From: Cytophagales bacterium
Lineage (GTDB): Bacteria; Bacteroidota; Bacteroidia; Cytophagales; Cyclobacteriaceae
Direction of reading: 5' to 3'
Assembly: GCA_022360015.1 (NCBI GenBank)
Contig: JAKSDQ010000058.1
Location: forward strand, 1 to 64,000
Length of the DNA: 64,000 nucleotides
In this document: in pieces, positions 7,675-15,626 of the stretch
Layout of the letters: the number at the start of each line of letters is the position of its first letter
How positions within the stretch are numbered: the first letter of the stretch is position 1
The notes under the pieces: model-generated
What the model saw: the letters and a program-made list of their open reading frames with translations, nothing else
Database searches by the model: none
What the model was told of the DNA's origin: nothing
Translations under genes and position numbers: made by a program

Positions 7675-8592
7675 TTGGGATTTGAACTAAAAATACTGGG
7701 CGCAAATTCGGCCAAACCTGCTTACAACAGAAATCAGACATCGCAATTACTGACAGTACAAAATGAATGGTTTTTAATAGATTGTGGTGAAGGCACTCAA
7801 TTGCAATTAAATCACTACAAAATAAAGATAAGCAGGATCAAACACATTCTTATCAGCCACCTGCATGGAGACCATTTTTTCGGGCTGATTGGGTTAATCT
7901 CGACGATGCACCTGCAACGCCGGGCAACGGAGCTAAACCTTTACGGCCCTCCGGGATTAGCAGAGATCATTACCATGCAACTGAAGGTTTCAGGGACTGT
8001 GCTAAGCTACCCGCTGAATTTTAAGGAAATAAATCCTGATAAGGCCTGCTGTGTATTTGAAAATGACAAATTGACCATACAGACCATTCCTTTGAAGCAT
8101 CGCATTCCATGTGCAGGGTTCCTTTTCCGGGAAAAAATCAAGCCGCGCAGGATTATAAAAGAAAAAATTCAAAAAGAATTTTCTCTGATTGACATGGTAT
8201 CCCTGAAAAATGGCAAAGATATTGTCGATGAAAACGGTGGTATTATTTTCAAAAATGAAGATTACACCCTTCCTCCCAGAAAATCACGGTCCTATGCCTA
8301 CTGTTCGGATACCCTGTATCATGAAGGCATTGTCCACCAGATCAGAGGAGTAGATTTGCTGTATCATGAGGCAACATTCCTAAGTGACAGGGAACAAAGG
8401 GCGAAAGAGACCTTTCACGCCACCGCACGCCAGGCAGCTTTAATTGCAAAAAAAGCGGATGTCGGACAACTACTCATCGGCCACTATTCATCCCGGTACA
8501 AGGATATTACCCCCTTCAGAACAGAAGCCAGAGAGGTTTTTGACAACACAATTTTGGCAATTGAAGGTGAAACCATTTATATTGAGGACTAA
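7675..8592 (+). CDS. rnz: Ribonuclease Z
   Basis: The 305-aa metallo-beta-lactamase-fold endonuclease removes the 3' trailer of tRNA precursors. The metal-binding motif SHLHGDH is at residues 61-67, and later ligands lie in CSDTL and LIGHYSSRY. Length matches short-form bacterial RNase Z. The start is decided by the frame: a stop at 7669-7671 and no ATG until codon 77 leave TTG 7675, giving GFELKILGANSAKPA as in relatives. Several tRNAs in this organism (for example both tRNAs at the left end) lack encoded CCA, which fits a need for 3' trimming before CCA addition. It is followed 17 nt later by another TTG-started gene. Confidence 0.9.
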   Translation: MGFELKILGANSAKPAYNRNQTSQLLTVQNEWFLIDCGEGTQLQLNHYKIKISRIKHILISHLHGDHFFGLIGLISTMHLQRRATELNLYGPPGLAEIITMQLKVSGTVLSYPLNFKEINPDKACCVFENDKLTIQTIPLKHRIPCAGFLFREKIKPRRIIKEKIQKEFSLIDMVSLKNGKDIVDENGGIIFKNEDYTLPPRKSRSYAYCSDTLYHEGIVHQIRGVDLLYHEATFLSDREQRAKETFHATARQAALIAKKADVGQLLIGHYSSRYKDITPFRTEAREVFDNTILAIEGETIYIED

Positions 8593-8609
8593 TTTGAAAT
8601 TAAGAAAAA

Positions 8610-9422
8610 TTGACCACTAACGATCTCCCCAACAAGAAAAAAACCAATTTGTTCATCATCTTAAGTGGAATATTCCTGACCAATGCCATCATTGCCGAAC
8701 TGATTGGGTCAAAAATATTCTCTTTGGAATCAACCTTCGGCTACCAGCCAGCCAACATACGCCTGTTAGGTGGTTTTGTGCTGGATTTTAACCTGACTGC
8801 AGGGGTAATCCTTTGGCCGGTCGTATTTCTTACAACCGATGTGATTAACGAATACTTTGGAAAAGAAGGAGTAAAAAAAATCAGCCTGCTTACTGTCGGC
8901 TTCATTGCCTATGGATTTGTGGTAATATACCTGGCTACAGTGCTGCCCCCCGCGCGGTTTTGGCTTGATATCTATGAGACCGACGGGGCGGGAAACCGGT
9001 TCGATATTAACTTTGCCTTCTCCACGGTGTTCAGGCAGGGTACGAGAATCATTTTTGCTTCATTGGTAGCCTTTCTCATCGGTCAGTTACTCGATGTGTT
9101 TGTTTTTCAACGATTGAGGAAAATGACCGGCAGCAGCATGATATGGTTGAGGGCAACGGGTTCCACACTGGTCTCCCAGTTAATGGACAGTTATGTGGTA
9201 CTTTTCCTGGCTTTTTACGTTTTAGCGCCTCAGGACACCCGGTGGTCGGTAGCCCAGGTCTTATCTGTAGGGGTGATCAATTATATCTACAAATTCGTAG
9301 TAGCCATACTGCTCACCCCGTTGATCTATCTGGCCCATTATCTAATCGACAGGTATCTGGGAAAAAAAGAAGCACACACCATGGCCGACGAAGCCGCTGA
9401 AAAGAGTACAGGATTTTTTTAA
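8610..9422 (+). CDS. yhhQ: Queuosine precursor transporter (YhhQ/VUT family)
   Basis: The 270-aa inner-membrane protein has about six or seven transmembrane segments. The N-terminal LFIILSGIFLTNAIIAELIG and the later TDVINEYFGK are family hallmarks. Members import preQ0/preQ1 or queuine for tRNA queuosine modification. The start must be TTG at 8610: an in-frame stop lies at 8601-8603 and the first internal ATG is far inside. Its position behind RNase Z makes a tRNA-maturation operon (STAS-rnz-yhhQ) plausible. The gene ends convergently with the glycosyltransferase gene at 9440. Confidence 0.85.
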   Translation: MTTNDLPNKKKTNLFIILSGIFLTNAIIAELIGSKIFSLESTFGYQPANIRLLGGFVLDFNLTAGVILWPVVFLTTDVINEYFGKEGVKKISLLTVGFIAYGFVVIYLATVLPPARFWLDIYETDGAGNRFDINFAFSTVFRQGTRIIFASLVAFLIGQLLDVFVFQRLRKMTGSSMIWLRATGSTLVSQLMDSYVVLFLAFYVLAPQDTRWSVAQVLSVGVINYIYKFVVAILLTPLIYLAHYLIDRYLGKKEAHTMADEAAEKSTGFF

Positions 9423-9439
9423 TACGTCGGCAGGGTCTG

Positions 9440-10435
9440 TCATAACTCATTCACTCTGACCCTTTGCTCTTTCATATTATTGACCAGGATCTGATGATTC
9501 CCAATAATTGGGTAAAGTGTCTCCAGCTTTATTAAATAGTTTTTATCGATGATTTTGTAGTAAACCCGGCCTTCGGAATCCTTAAAATTCTCCTTCCGGC
9601 AGGCAAGTTCCATTGAATAATCCTGCAAATGAATAATCAGATTATTGTCACCGTCGCGCTTGTATCTACCTGTTAACCAACGTTTTTCTTCAATGGTGGG
9701 GTTGCCCATACCCTCATCTTCATCTTGCAGAGTGCCATAGGCACACCTGTTATCATCAAAAAGAAATAAAATCCCGGATCTGAACGGGGACCGGTAATTG
9801 ACAAACACAGCCCGTATCTTTAGCCGTCCTGCAGCATGGCTAAACCTGTCATTGTATCCGTGCCTTATGGTTTTATGAAACTTTTTATCGACAATAAAAT
9901 ATTGCTTTCTTCCCAGAAGGCTCAGGCGCTGGCATAAATCAATATCTTCATACCCATATCCTTCCATACTTTCATCAAATCCGCCAACAGTTTCAAAGTC
10001 TTCCCTGAGGCAGGCTATTCTTCCATAAGTATCTGAAAAGTTCATAAGGTTGTCTTTATAATTAACAGATAAGTAGCTATCCGGGTCGGTCTGAAAATGT
10101 CGGTTGATAAAAGCTGCAAAATCCGGTCCTGTAAAATTATCCGCGTCTACATTACAAACTATATCACCGGTTGCCAGCCGAAAGGCCATATTCCTCGAAC
10201 GGCTCCGGTCAAAGTGATCGGGTGTATCAGTGCTTCCAAAGATCAATTTTCCTTTTTTAAGCTCCCTTGAAAAGTTTTCGTGAACCCAATCCGCTAAGCC
10301 ATCGCCGGAATTGTAATCGAACAAAACAAATTCAAGGTTTTCGTAGCCGGTATTAGCGGCCATGTTGGCCTGTAATGTCTCCCTGATATGATGAAGACGA
10401 TTCATGCTTACAGTGCAAAATGATATTTTAAGCAA
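9440..10435 (-). CDS. GT-A fold glycosyltransferase (galactosyltransferase-related)
   Basis: The 331-aa protein begins LKISFCTVSMNRLHHIRE, a family 2-like nucleotide-sugar binding strand. It has the metal-binding NVDADN at about residue 95-100 and GGFDESMEGYGYEDIDLCQR, which matches the C-terminal acceptor/UDP-sugar element of galactosyltransferase-type enzymes. No signal peptide or membrane segment is seen, so it is probably cytosolic. The start is TTG 10435, overlapping the upstream gene by 8 nt, which indicates coupled translation. An ATG ten codons downstream would delete the first beta strand. Donor and acceptor are unknown; pairing with the next gene suggests a protein or peptide acceptor, which is speculation. 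Confidence 0.8.
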   Translation of the reverse strand: MLKISFCTVSMNRLHHIRETLQANMAANTGYENLEFVLFDYNSGDGLADWVHENFSRELKKGKLIFGSTDTPDHFDRSRSRNMAFRLATGDIVCNVDADNFTGPDFAAFINRHFQTDPDSYLSVNYKDNLMNFSDTYGRIACLREDFETVGGFDESMEGYGYEDIDLCQRLSLLGRKQYFIVDKKFHKTIRHGYNDRFSHAAGRLKIRAVFVNYRSPFRSGILFLFDDNRCAYGTLQDEDEGMGNPTIEEKRWLTGRYKRDGDNNLIIHLQDYSMELACRKENFKDSEGRVYYKIIDKNYLIKLETLYPIIGNHQILVNNMKEQRVRVNEL

Positions 10436-11321
10436 TGGTATCTCCGTTTTCGGCTGTAATATTTACTTGGGTGCCCGCTTCAGATACAACGGCAATGGCC
10501 TGGATTAATCCCTTGTGCGAAAGATCAATTTTATGGACAACATCCAATATAATCTCCCTGACAAAGTCCTGTATTTCTTTAGTGGTCTGCTCACTGGAAG
10601 TGGGTCTTTTCTTCTTTTCGATGATATGCAACCAATCACTTACGAAACCATCGATCATCCTGTTCGGCATCCGGTTTTGTTTGTTCACCTCATTCATATA
10701 GCGGTCAATCTCAGATGGCTGTTCCCGGTATAGAGCTTGCCCCTGTTCAAAAAAACTGTCTACCAGGTTTGCCTTGTCACCGGCCCGGTTTTTCAGGCCT
10801 TCTGTTAGCTGGTCAAAAACCGGTGTTATATGTATTCCATATTTCCGGTAAATGTAGCTTTGCAATATCGTCAGTATTTCAAGGAAAATACGAAATGTCA
10901 GGGAATCATGCCAGTTTTGTTCACTGGCCAGTTTTTTCAGGCAAAAAACAGAAAGTGAGGTATGGTAATCAAGATTTTTATGAACGCTATACATCCCCCC
11001 TGACTGAAAAGGGTTTTTATCCCAAAAATGGAGGGTATTGTACGGAAAATTCATAAACAACCGGTTCAATGGAAACCTGACCTCCGGTTGCTTTGCTTTA
11101 TATGTTTCAAAAAAAGTATAAAAATGGTCTTTTATCAGTCTGACAGCTTTATCTGACTGGTCAAGGTGGAGGTACATGGTCACATTTTGCCCTTTGTACA
11201 GGCTGAAAAAATAAGAGAAGTTCCTGAATTTACATTGATCGAGGAGCGGCAAAATTCCGGATTTTACCAGCAGGCAGCGCTGGTTATGCGGATAAAAAAC
11301 CGAAAGTAACAATTGGTCCAT
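10428..11321 (-). CDS. Unrecognised protein, weak likeness to thiopeptide-type RiPP biosynthesis (SpaB_C) domains
   Basis: The 297-aa soluble protein starts at ATG 11321. The N-terminal third (LLLSVFYPHNQRCLLVKSG ... YFFSLYKGQNVTMYLHL) has the order of hydrophobic strands seen in the lantibiotic dehydratase C-terminal/thiopeptide-type domain, where a strand reading like FFxRYxxGxHLRLRL is usual. The region after residue 140 is helical, with an Arg/Lys-rich segment near residue 235. No catalytic signature is certain. It overlaps the glycosyltransferase gene by 8 nt and follows a small orphan gene, so the three probably act together. It could equally be an uncharacterised Bacteroidota family. 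Confidence 0.4.
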   Translation of the reverse strand: MDQLLLSVFYPHNQRCLLVKSGILPLLDQCKFRNFSYFFSLYKGQNVTMYLHLDQSDKAVRLIKDHFYTFFETYKAKQPEVRFPLNRLFMNFPYNTLHFWDKNPFQSGGMYSVHKNLDYHTSLSVFCLKKLASEQNWHDSLTFRIFLEILTILQSYIYRKYGIHITPVFDQLTEGLKNRAGDKANLVDSFFEQGQALYREQPSEIDRYMNEVNKQNRMPNRMIDGFVSDWLHIIEKKKRPTSSEQTTKEIQDFVREIILDVVHKIDLSHKGLIQAIAVVSEAGTQVNITAENGDTIA

Positions 11322-11394
11322 CAAATATTGTTGACATACTTTTGCCTGGCTAAAAGTTACTAAGATATCTTACTATTTGAAAATCTCCTGTCAA

Positions 11395-11631
11395 CTAATT
11401 CATCCGGTAATCATGAATCAACTGACCGATGAATTCATTCATGGCACTCTGCCCGATCAGCCGGTATTTACCCGGTTCATTGGCAGCGGTTTGCCGGGAC
11501 TTAAAATCAGTATCCAGACAGTTATCTCCATAAAAGGATATATATAAGAGTCGCATATCCATGAATATGATCTCTGCCAAGGATTTTCTCTTTTTCCGGG
11601 GCCCGGGGTTGTTGTCGGTCTTATGTTTCAT
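11395..11631 (-). CDS. Small hypothetical protein, first gene of the glycosyltransferase locus
   Basis: The 78-aa product starts at ATG 11631. It has a basic N-terminus (KHKTDNNPGPRKKRKS), a hydrophobic centre and the C-terminus LIGQLIHDYRMN-like (FIGQLIHDYRMN). There is one Cys and no signal peptide. It is not recognised. It lies 73 nt upstream of the RiPP-like gene in the same orientation. It could be a substrate peptide or a small helper of the locus; the sequence does not decide. Coding status is supported only by an intact frame and position. Confidence 0.45.
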   Translation of the reverse strand: MKHKTDNNPGPRKKRKSLAEIIFMDMRLLYISFYGDNCLDTDFKSRQTAANEPGKYRLIGQSAMNEFIGQLIHDYRMN

Positions 11632-11928
11632 AAGTAAAAATGGTTGCTGGTGGTCAAATGTTATTAGTTCTGCCTTGTCCGGCTTCTTGCGGTTCCGGAT
11701 CTTGCAGGCTTACGTTGAGACCGGGTGGGACTTTTGGACTGTACCGTAAGGTGCTCCGTGGTGCCCGGATGGCAGAGGTGCGGCCTTGTCTTGTTCCGAC
11801 AGTACATTCCCTTCCGGGTTCCCTGGCAGGCGCCTGTTGCTTTCTCTGAAAATCATCGATGATCTCCCTGGAATATCTGTAAATGGGTGAGGTTGCGGCA
11901 TTGATTTGGGATTTAGTTTTTTACAGAT

Positions 11929-11972
11929 AACAAATCATCCCGATCACCGTTTGCGATCAGGATGATTTTGTT
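11929..11972. terminator. Long imperfect hairpin, possible terminator
   Basis: AACAAATCATCC then GATC pairs with GATC then GGATGATTTTGTT, a stem of about 16 bp with one bulge. The right arm supplies a short T tract on the plus strand. It lies in a divergent region, so which transcript it ends is unclear. Confidence 0.45.
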
Positions 11973-12161
11973 AATCAAACTTAAACAGTCTATGTGAAAC
12001 TAGAATTTGTCAACCTACAATTCTTGTTTTTATAACAATAAATGTAGTGTGCATAGCTCAAAACTTTTATGATGTTTGTCAATGGTCATCATGATTGTAG
12101 TCAAAATAATCTGTTGACAATCATCACCATGTGTGTTCTATGGCCAGGCGCCACACAATAT

Positions 12162-12175
12162 TTGATAAAAATCAA
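12162..12175. promoter_or_regulatory. FNR/CRP-type operator upstream of acsA
   Basis: TTGATAAAAATCAA is an exact TTGAT-N4-ATCAA palindrome, the consensus for FNR-family regulators. It lies 63 nt before the acsA start, a position suited to activation. The regulator itself is not in the window. Confidence 0.6.
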
Positions 12176-12238
12176 AACTAATGCTGATGAATGTCATTTA
12201 AATCGTAAGGTTATGCCCTTACATTTAAATTACACAAC

Positions 12239-14005
12239 TTGGACGCTGTAAATAAAGTGGAAATAATTACAAAAACTTCATCCTCTCAATTAGTGAAACC
12301 AAACCTGTCCGATTACCGGAGAACAAAACGCGAATTTTCATGGGATCAAATGCAATCCGAACTCAGTGGATTACCGGAGGGTCGGGGGTTAAACATTGCC
12401 CATGAAGCGGTGGACCGGCATGCTTTTGGTAAAAACGAGCACCGGATAGCAATAAAATGGCTGGGTAGAACAGGTAAAACCAGGGATTATACTTACAAAC
12501 AACTAAAAACGAAAACTAATCAATTTGCCAATATACTGGAAACATTGGAGGTTAAACCCGTTGAGCGTGTATTTACGCTAACAGGGAGAATTCCTGAGTT
12601 GTATATCGCCGCCTTGGGAAGCTGGAAGCACAAAAACATCTTTTGCCCACTGTTTTCAACCTTCAGCCCTGAGCCGATATTGCAACGCATGTCAAAAGGA
12701 AATGCCAAAGTATTGCTGACCACTTCCAACCTCTATCAAAGAAAAATCTCAAGGATCAAAAACCAATTACCACAATTAAAACATATACTGCTCACCGATG
12801 CCACCGATCACCTGGGAAAAGGCCTGTGGTCATTACAAAAGTTGATGAAAGAGGCTTCGGACGAATATGACATCCCGCCGACCCATCCCGAAGATCATGC
12901 CATCCTGCATTTTACCTCAGGCACCACAGGAAAGCCCAAAGGTGCTTTACATGTACACAGTGCTATTTTAAATCTTTACATGACCGGGAAATACGTATTA
13001 GATTTTCATCCCGGTGATATCTACTGGTGTACGGCAAACCCGGGATGGGTAGCCGGTACCTCCTATGGCATCATTGCCCCCCTCTCGCACGGAATCACCT
13101 CCATCATAGACGAAGCCGGTTTTGATGCGCAAAGATGGTATCATATCCTTGAATCTAACAAAGTCAATGTATGGTATACCACACCTACTGCTATTCGCTC
13201 CCTGATGCGAGTTAAGTCCACGCCAAAGGAAACTTTCGATTTGAGTCATCTCCGCCTGGTACACAGTGTGGGAGAGCCGTTGAATCCGGAAGCCATCAGA
13301 TGGGGCCAAAGTCATTTCGGGCTACCCATTCACGATAACTGGTGGCAGACCGAAACCGGCGGTATTATGATTGCCAACTTTCCATCAACCAAAATCAAGC
13401 CCGGTTCCATGGGATTGCCAGCCCCCGGCATTGAAGCGGCTATTTTCCAAAAAGATGACCATCATAAACCCATGAAAATCAACACCCCCGGAACTTATGG
13501 TGAGCTGGCCATTAAAGCTGCGTGGCCTTCCATGTTCAGGGGTTATATTCATGATGAGGCCCGTTACAGGAAATGCTTTTCCGACAACTGGTATATGACA
13601 GGAGATCTGGCCATGCAGGATGAGGAAGGATACTTTTGGTTTTTAGGACGGGGTGATGAGATCATCAAAACATCGGGTCACCTTGTGGGGCCTTTTGAAG
13701 TGGAAAGCGCCTTGATGGAACATCCGGTAGTAGCTGAGGCAGCAGTAATAGGTAAGCCTGATCCCATGACAGGGCAATTGGTGAAGGCATTTGTTGCATT
13801 AAAGCAGGATAAAGAACCTTCGGAGGCTTTGAGATTGGAAATCCTGGGATTTGGCCGAAAAAAACTCGGAACAGTCATCGCGCCTAAAGAAATAGCTTTT
13901 CTGGACGATTTACCCAAGACCAAAAGCGGCAAAATCATGCGGCGTCTTCTGAAAGCCAGGGAACTGGGGCTGCCTGAAGGAGATATTTCAACGTTGGAAT
14001 TTTAA
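12239..14005 (+). CDS. acsA: Acetyl-CoA synthetase (AMP-forming acetate-CoA ligase)
   Basis: The 588-aa ANL-superfamily enzyme activates acetate with ATP and CoA. The motifs present are FTSGTTGKPKGALH (phosphate loop), NWWQTETGG, YMTGD and the C-terminal PKTKSGKIMRR, whose Lys is the catalytic and usually acetylated residue. Its length and N-terminus (SDYRRTKREFSW, then NIAHEAVDRH) resemble the Bacillus AcsA type rather than the longer Acs. TTG 12239 is the most upstream usable start; GTG 12257 is an alternative. The universal stress gene follows 53 nt later in the same direction. An FNR-type box upstream suggests induction at low oxygen. Confidence 0.9.
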   Translation: MDAVNKVEIITKTSSSQLVKPNLSDYRRTKREFSWDQMQSELSGLPEGRGLNIAHEAVDRHAFGKNEHRIAIKWLGRTGKTRDYTYKQLKTKTNQFANILETLEVKPVERVFTLTGRIPELYIAALGSWKHKNIFCPLFSTFSPEPILQRMSKGNAKVLLTTSNLYQRKISRIKNQLPQLKHILLTDATDHLGKGLWSLQKLMKEASDEYDIPPTHPEDHAILHFTSGTTGKPKGALHVHSAILNLYMTGKYVLDFHPGDIYWCTANPGWVAGTSYGIIAPLSHGITSIIDEAGFDAQRWYHILESNKVNVWYTTPTAIRSLMRVKSTPKETFDLSHLRLVHSVGEPLNPEAIRWGQSHFGLPIHDNWWQTETGGIMIANFPSTKIKPGSMGLPAPGIEAAIFQKDDHHKPMKINTPGTYGELAIKAAWPSMFRGYIHDEARYRKCFSDNWYMTGDLAMQDEEGYFWFLGRGDEIIKTSGHLVGPFEVESALMEHPVVAEAAVIGKPDPMTGQLVKAFVALKQDKEPSEALRLEILGFGRKKLGTVIAPKEIAFLDDLPKTKSGKIMRRLLKARELGLPEGDISTLEF

Positions 14006-14058
14006 CCGGGGTCTTCTGCCCTGTTCATTGTTTAACTTAAAAGAAAAGCTCATTCATC

Positions 14059-14904
14059 ATGACAATTTTAGTACCTACGGATTTTTCAGACAGGGCCAGC
14101 CATGCACTGGGCCTGGCCTGTCAAATAGCCAGCAGGCAGCAGGCCGGTATCAGGCTGCTGCATGTTCTCGAACATCCGCAAGGGGTGTTACTCAATGCAT
14201 CGGGCGACATCAACCTCGAGAAACCTACCAGTAATCCATTTATCGTCGACCTGATAAAATCGGCCAACGAAAGTATGGATCATATGGCCAAATCCTGCCA
14301 AAGTGTGGATATTATAAAGGATGTTCATATTGGAAAACCCAATACAGATTTGGCAGACAACCTTGTCAATGCCCCCGCAGATCTCATCATCATGAGTTAC
14401 AAAGGTAAAGGGGAACCGGAAACCATTGGAAAGATTCCGGAAAAAGTAATAAGGATGGCCAATTGTCCGGTCATAACCATTAAATCCCCGACAGCGCTGG
14501 ATGATTTGAAAACCATTGTCTATGGCTCCAATCTATCGGAAAAGGAAAAACCCGTGATAGAAAAGCTAAAAGCATTCCAGCAGTGGTTACAGGCCGAAAT
14601 ACTTGTTTTAAAGGTGTTTACTACCAGTAACCTGCACCCTGTCAGCAGCGACTGGGAAGCAATCCGCGAATTCATCAAACAAAATGAGATAGATAACTGC
14701 CAGCCCTATTTTAACCCTGCTCCCAGTGAGGAAGAGGGTATTGTGAAATTTGCCCGGGAGCATAAGGCTGATATGATAGCCGTTGGCACTCATGGACGTA
14801 AAGGGCTGGCCCGCCTGTTTAGCGGTAGCATTGCCGAGGGATTGTCACACCATGCCCGCCTGCCGGTATGGACCTGTAACCTTAAAGCCGGAGGCAGCGC
14901 TTAG
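14059..14904 (+). CDS. Universal stress protein, tandem UspA domains
   Basis: The 281-aa cytosolic protein has two UspA folds. Domain 1 (residues 1-137) starts TILVPTDFSDRASHAL, and domain 2 (about 150-275) ends with GTHGRKGLARLFSGS, the G-x2-G-x9-GS ATP-binding loop. Domain 1 has a weaker version (SYKGKGEPETIGKIPEK) and may not bind ATP. Members help survival under energy limitation. It is probably co-transcribed with acsA. It ends convergently with the phosphoribosyltransferase gene. Its exact ligand or partner is unknown. Confidence 0.88.
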   Translation: MTILVPTDFSDRASHALGLACQIASRQQAGIRLLHVLEHPQGVLLNASGDINLEKPTSNPFIVDLIKSANESMDHMAKSCQSVDIIKDVHIGKPNTDLADNLVNAPADLIIMSYKGKGEPETIGKIPEKVIRMANCPVITIKSPTALDDLKTIVYGSNLSEKEKPVIEKLKAFQQWLQAEILVLKVFTTSNLHPVSSDWEAIREFIKQNEIDNCQPYFNPAPSEEEGIVKFAREHKADMIAVGTHGRKGLARLFSGSIAEGLSHHARLPVWTCNLKAGGSA

Positions 14905-14991
14905 TCGTTATTGATAATTAGCCGTTACTGATAACGTCATCCGGACCCAGGCTCCCTCAAAGTCGATTTAAATAGCATTCAGCCGGGAAAC

Positions 14992-15612
14992 CTATCCCGG
15001 CGCCATCTCAACAAGCCGCCGGACTTCCTGATCTGAAACCGGGGAAAAATCACGATAAAAAAGCCCTACCGCATAAAATTCGGCAGGCTGGTGCAGGCAG
15101 ATGATCTCATCCACTTTAGAAGTCAGTTTCACAACTGCGGCCGGTGGAGCAACAGGTACGGCTACAATCACTTTTGCCGGGTGTTTGCTATTTACCAATT
15201 CCACGACCGCTTCCATAGTACAGCCGGTGGCTATTCCATCGTCCACAATGATAACAGTCTTATCTTTGAGTCCTCCCACCAGTTCAGCCCCGCCGTAAAA
15301 CTGTTCTTTTGCCAACAGAATTTTTCGTAACCGCTCGGTTTCCGACTCTATATAACTGTCAGCCACATCAGCCACATGTTTTATAACTCTGCCTTCCAGG
15401 GTGACCGCTCCAATCGCATATTCTTTGTTAAAAGGATGGCCTATCTTCTTACTGGGTATAACGACCATCTGAAAGTGGAGCAATTTTGCCAGAAAATAGG
15501 CCAATGGAATACCGCCTCGGGGAAGTCCGACGATCACGCCGTTTTTCCCTTCATATTTTCGCAAAGCTTCACCCAACCGGGCCGCCGCATCGTGTCGGTT
15601 TTGAAAAACCAT
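14992..15612 (-). CDS. Phosphoribosyltransferase-family protein
   Basis: The 206-aa type I PRTase fold protein carries the PRPP-binding motif VIIVDDGIATGCTM at about residues 120-133 and an N-terminal VGLPRGGIPLA loop. It resembles the stand-alone predicted phosphoribosyltransferases often found beside universal stress genes. The nucleobase substrate is unknown. It lies 14 nt downstream of degP on the same strand, so the two are likely co-transcribed. A GCCGGG/CCCGGC hairpin overlaps its stop codon (14982-15001) and may mark the mRNA end. Confidence 0.85.
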   Translation of the reverse strand: MVFQNRHDAAARLGEALRKYEGKNGVIVGLPRGGIPLAYFLAKLLHFQMVVIPSKKIGHPFNKEYAIGAVTLEGRVIKHVADVADSYIESETERLRKILLAKEQFYGGAELVGGLKDKTVIIVDDGIATGCTMEAVVELVNSKHPAKVIVAVPVAPPAAVVKLTSKVDEIICLHQPAEFYAVGLFYRDFSPVSDQEVRRLVEMAPG

Positions 15613-15626
15613 AAGTCTGCTGGCAT

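Larger units (their letters stand above)
11632..12238. other. Gene-poor divergent region between the glycosyltransferase locus and acsA
   Basis: This 607-bp stretch holds no confident gene. A minus frame open from 11920 to 11654 gives protein-like sequence (for example SPIYRYSREIIDDFQRK) but has no ATG, GTG or TTG start. A 63-codon minus frame (11710-11901) overlaps it. Further right are a strong hairpin (11929-11972), TTGACAATCATCACCATG near 12114 and an FNR-type box at 12162-12175 facing acsA. Confidence 0.6.

Noticed and set aside
11640-11849. Plus-strand Cys-containing 69-codon frame that looked like a peptide precursor
   Set aside because: It is antisense to the candidate minus frames, with no promoter or ribosome site and no leader/core pattern.
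12069-12251. 60-codon plus frame before acsA
   Set aside because: It overlaps the regulatory sites and the acsA start, and its composition is not protein-like.
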